A stretch of 64,000 nucleotides of DNA from assembly GCF_016859285.1 (NCBI RefSeq), contig NC_053400.1, positions 21,629,501 to 21,693,500 of the forward strand, read 5' to 3'. Below, in pieces: positions 60,031 through 64,000 of this stretch. This DNA is from Xiphias gladius. Its lineage: Eukaryota; Chordata; Actinopteri; Istiophoriformes; Xiphiidae. A model generated the notes under the pieces. The model had not been told where the DNA came from. It saw nothing but the letters and a program-made list of their open reading frames with translations, and did not search any database. The translations under genes and the position numbers were made by a program. Each line of letters opens with the position of its first letter. Within the stretch, counting starts at the first letter, position 1.

Positions 60031-61730
60031 CTTTCTCTGGATCTCTCTCTCTCTTCACACCTCTTCAAATAGTTCTGCTTACACGAGTTGATAAATCCTT
60101 TTTTTGTGTTCCCTCATTTATTCACATTTTAGTCTTTGCACTACTAGCTTTGCTTCATTCAAGAGGAAAGCAGTGTATCTGCAGAGAGTGAACATTTGGG
60201 AAAGAGCCTTTTGTTGCTGATTTGAAAGAGCAGCTTCCAGTCTGACAATTGGCAGCATACCGATAGGGGACAAACAGTGGTCTGTTCACATTCACCAACA
60301 CACACAATTTCCTAGCAGTTACATATGCTGTAACACTCATCACGCACACACATACACAGGGAGAGATCAACTTTGCTCCTGCTTAGTTTAAGTGTGCGAC
60401 AGCGAGGACAACAAGGCCTCACCACTGGCAGCACAAAGCCTACAATTCACCTTTTTAAACGTGCATTTCCATAACATTGGAACAGTTGCTGGTACAATAA
60501 AGTACACTTCTCCGTCCTCTCTGGCATTGTGGAGGTGTCTGCCTGCTATGAATGCTGTGTTGTCTTTTGTGTCTGACACTCTTGACCTGCATTTTTTTTG
60601 GACCAGCATCCCTCCTGCCTCTCTTTAGAGCCTGGAGAAATTCCCCACTGTGGATGGGATCCCCAGTGAACACCTCTCTGTGTCTCTTCCTCCCTCAGTG
60701 TGTAAGATAATGAACACTCATAAGGGAGTGGATGACCCTCTTTTATACTCTTTTACATCTATCTTTGCTGTGCAACAGAGAGAGGCAGTGTGGAGCAGAG
60801 AGAGAGGATGAAGTACAGACCAACAGTAAAATCATAGCGACAGAGACTGAAGCCCTTGGACTGTGCTTGCCCTGTGCTAGTCTTGATAATGGACGAGGTT
60901 AAGACGCAAGTGGCTCCATCTCTAGCAGATGAAGAAGGAAAATGTCTCTTTTCTGGCTAGTCCAGCATTGATCCACTGCTGAATAGAGCAGGAGTCTATT
61001 ATCTTGGAGATTACTCTTGAAGCTTTTCATTTTGTCTTTGTGCCTGCGGATCAGCCAGGCACTATAAGGACTGATTGAGTGCCCTGCGGCCAAGCAGCCA
61101 CAAGTCTGGTCCGCATGCAGCATGGACATTGGCCTCAACCAACCATAGCCTCTAATTCTCACTTACCCTCACCTCTCTGACCTCCATTCTCTCCTCTTTT
61201 TCTCTCCTTCATAGAAGCTCCCACTTCCACATCTTCACTTCCCCACACTGCCTTTGCCCTTTAGCCTCTTAGTCTCTCGTTTTTGTCCGTCTGAACTCTC
61301 TTTTCACTGAAGCGGATCTCTGCCTCATGACATAAATTTGTCTTTGTGATCAAATGGACTTCAGTGGAAGTCAAAGACAGCCTGACAAGAGCAAGGAAGC
61401 TTTTTGTATGAAGAAAAACAAAAGCAAATGCTGCATTAATGTTTCAGTAGGTCTATTAATTATGCATTGTTTACAGTTATATTTACCCTCTTTGATGGCA
61501 GACACTGATATTGCTCATATTTTGCCATCACAGTTGTACGCAGTTAATTTACATATTTCTGGTTGGTTGAATTTGCTTGGCTTGTACAAACAAATAAATA
61601 AATGTGTGGAGAATGTAAACCGGTGATCGGCACAAAGCTCAGACTGATTCTGAGAGCCTGGTTCATGGATTCATCTTGACTGTGATGCTCTCTTTTTCTC
61701 GATTACCCAAACAAACAATCGGAATGCTCC
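60029..61730. other. Intergenic, no gene seen
   Basis: No exon is supported. A segment around 61441-61600 holds TTAATTATGCATTGTTTACA, combining homeodomain, POU-like and forkhead-like words, and could be regulatory. This is only a motif impression. Confidence 0.35.
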
Positions 61731-61734
61731 AGCT

Positions 61735-61815
61735 CTATTACTCCAGTGATTAAACCACTTCACTAGCTCACAGCTCAATACAGAATCTACTTCAAAATTC
61801 TCGCTCTTCATAGCA
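61735..61815 (+). mobile_element. Tiny LINE reverse-transcriptase remnant
   Basis: Plus-strand translation gives SITPVIKPLH-stop-LTAQYRIYFKILAL. This is the same conserved LHWLPV-x-YRIxFKIL stretch as in the minus-strand LINE at 58930, with the tryptophan codon changed to a stop. It is a short decayed piece of a related element in the opposite orientation. Confidence 0.5.
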
Positions 61816-62464
61816 ATTAATCGTTTGTCTCTGTTGAACATTTTTGACCTCGGGTGATGTCATCGGGTGCTGGTTTTGTAGCTGTACTTAGAACTAGCGG
61901 AAAATTTGGTTTCAGTCCAATCGAAAGTAATAGCAGGGCCAGAAAGACCAGTATCAATATATTCATCATTAAAAGGGACCAATGCGCTAATGAATAGGCT
62001 ACTTCTGAAAATATTTTCATTACCACCAAATGATTTGACAAAACTCAAGCATTTCTTTTTCCTTATTATCTGCCAATTAATTAATCAGATGCATGTTAAA
62101 ATAGAGGACAGTTTTAATGGTAGGTAACACATATTTATTGTGTTAATTCTTCGAACAAATGAAGTAATCGCTTTGTAGAGACACACTAGAGGTGGAAATT
62201 AGGAATCCCTTTGCTGTATTGAATTGGTTAGTTCAGTTCAGGTCAGATATTCATAGTCACTGTGTAGTTCAACCAGTTTTCTTGTGAGCCTTGCAGTCAC
62301 ATCACTACTCATACCACCATAACGTTCGGCGCCGATTCAGTCTTAGTATATTTAGACTGAATGCCAGACCAAGCTGTTATGTTCAGTTCAATACAGACCT
62401 TGGCCTATACAATCACTTTTTATAAAGTTAATGGTGACGCTTTGGAGTATGGCCTTGTAGTGTT

Positions 62465-63270
62465 CAGGGTAATTCTTCCCAGGGTAATTTTTTTTGTACT
62501 AGTTGTGTACCCGTAGAGTACATACTGATACATGCATGTTGTTACAGGAGAACAAAATGAGGGTAACAATCTGGGAAATTAAGAGGAATTTATACTGGGG
62601 ATATTCAGGTTCCTATTCTAGTATTACGGAGTATAGTAGGGCCTACTGTAAGAGAACTTAAACTGTAAGTACTTTTAACAAGGTATCTATTCTGGTATTC
62701 ATCCTTGAGAGCTGCACACAGGACAAAAACGAGTGTCCACCATCGGCATGTGCTGGTGAAATGATCTGTTGTTGAAGGATGCTATAGAGGTGTTTTTTAT
62801 AGCTGTTGCCTCTGGTTTTGGCATCGGGTCTACATCGGGTTTTGGATGCAAGACGAAATTGTTCGAAGATAGTTGGAAAAGACTTGCTGAGTTCGAAAAG
62901 TTATGAAATGACCTGTACCTCACCTGTTTTAATTCTGATATTGTGGAATTAATCTCAATAAAGTTTTTCGATAGTATATGGGAATTTTGAAATAAATCAC
63001 AGCTGATTTAAAGGACTAAAGAACTAACCACCCCATCCTCCCCCAAACCTCCAGCTTCGTTGCTCTGTGATGGTCATACTGTCATAATCTCCTTAATATT
63101 AGAATAGGTACCTGTTAGTTAAAAAATACCTGAAGTATAAATTCTTCCTTACCTCCCAGATTGTTACTCCTCTATTCCTTACCTTCACATCTTGTTCCCT
63201 TGTACCTAGATGTATGTATTGGTACATACTGTACTCAAACACTGTTGGTACAACATTGGGAAGAATTATG
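62465..63270. repeat. Imperfect long inverted repeat, about 170-bp arms
   Basis: The left arm (about 62465-62635) and right arm (about 63100-63270, reverse complement) share GTAATTCTTCCC / ATAATTCTTCCC, GAGTACATACTGATACAT / GAGTACAGTATGTACC, GGTAACAATCTGGGA / AGTAACAATCTGGGA, GAATTTATACT in both, and CCTATTCTAGTATTA / CCTATTCTAATATTA. A further CTATTCTGGTATT lies at about 62686-62698. The 460-bp centre has no recognised protein. It may be a foldback element, or two copies of one repeat inserted in opposite orientation. Confidence 0.65.
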
Positions 63271-64000
63271 CTGTTAAAGCTCAGCAGGTAAGAAGCTGCA
63301 ACAGTTACCACATCGTTATTGTTTCTTCGGTTTAGTGGTTTTCACAGTCTACTGAAGGGGAAATGAAATAAAGTGTACCATGGCTGAGCTGACAACGGTG
63401 CTCTGTGTACATGTGCTGAAAACCATACACAACAGCAGCAGAGAAACACACAGGGCTTGCACTAAGAGGAGTGTTCATGTGCCCAAATTGTGATCTAAGA
63501 TTTTTTTTTGTTTTTTGTTTTTTTTGTCAGTATCAATACTCAAAACAAGAATTAGTATTGTGGGTATTGATACTTTCCCACCGCCCACCCCTACACAGAA
63601 TAAGATCTGGTATGGGTGATTTGGGTTACTTTTAGTACATTGGTATTTTCACAGGCTTATGAGTTGCTACTCTGTGTGTTTCACTGAATGTGTCTTCCTG
63701 TGCATATTTGTACATGTTACTGTATGAATTTTAATGTAAAAAACATGAAGTTACCTATAATGAAATGTGCTATACACTGTTGATAACATTGCCTTGCCCC
63801 GCCTCACATAAATTAACTGTTCACTCTTACTTACTCTTACTCGTCCCACCTCAACCTCACCTTGTTCTGAGGAAGGTCTTTTGACTGTCAACCATCTACA
63901 TCAACAAACAAAATCTTTCTTCATTAAATTGGTTCTCATCTGTAAGCAGAACAGCGGTAATCTTTTGACTTTGTGTGTCTGCATAATATCTTTTCAGCTG
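63271..64000. other. Intergenic, no gene seen
   Basis: A T-rich run (GTTTTTTGTTTTTTTTGTC) occurs at about 63508-63529. No exon is supported to the end of the window. Confidence 0.4.

Noticed and set aside
59674..60072. Four open frames of 73-116 codons around 59.7-60.1 kb
   Set aside because: All are carried by the (CA)n array at 59956-60028 and its flanks; no domain or splice evidence.
1..64000. tRNA, rRNA, CRISPR array, operons, bacterial promoters
   Set aside because: Nothing of this kind was seen. The sequence is animal nuclear DNA and tandem arrays are microsatellites without CRISPR spacer structure.

Overview
This is animal nuclear DNA, most likely from a ray-finned (teleost) fish. 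The evidence is split genes with GT-AG introns, long gene-poor stretches full of CA, TA and other microsatellites, relics of Tc1-type and hAT-like DNA transposons of kinds common in teleosts, and proteins clearly orthologous to vertebrate stereocilin, eIF3 subunit j and cartilage intermediate layer protein (CILP1). I built the exon chains by hand from reading frames, GT/AG sites and phase. All three close without a frame error.

Layout. (1) 1-3.8 kb: no coding sequence seen; AT-rich, possibly the 3' UTR of an upstream plus-strand gene. (2) 3.78-4.26 kb: a CpG-rich island with no obvious owner. (3) 4.39-27.47 kb, plus strand: strc (stereocilin), 29 coding exons, 2042 codons. The introns hold several transposon relics. 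(4) 28.67-29.14 kb: a decayed Tc1-like element. (5) 29.59-34.80 kb, plus strand: eif3j, 8 exons, 247 codons, starting in a CpG-rich promoter. (6) 36.22-41.63 kb, minus strand: cilp, 8 coding exons, 1163 codons. It is tail-to-tail with eif3j, and the predicted poly(A) signals lie about 0.1 kb apart. (7) 41.6-64 kb: about 22 kb with no gene I can support. It holds MITE-like elements (one pair nested), a LINE reverse-transcriptase 3' fragment, a telomere-motif element with inverted ends between two CA arrays, a long imperfect inverted repeat and many microsatellites.

The genes do not form one pathway. Stereocilin is an extracellular hair-bundle protein, eIF3j a general translation factor and CILP a secreted matrix protein. 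From memory, all three human orthologues lie on chromosome 15, so the block probably reflects old linkage. The most notable signal is in stereocilin. Its N-terminal half carries six tandem repeats of about 55-60 residues with a nearly invariant four-cysteine, Tyr and Trp pattern (7372-9209). This probably explains why the fish protein is longer than mammalian stereocilin.
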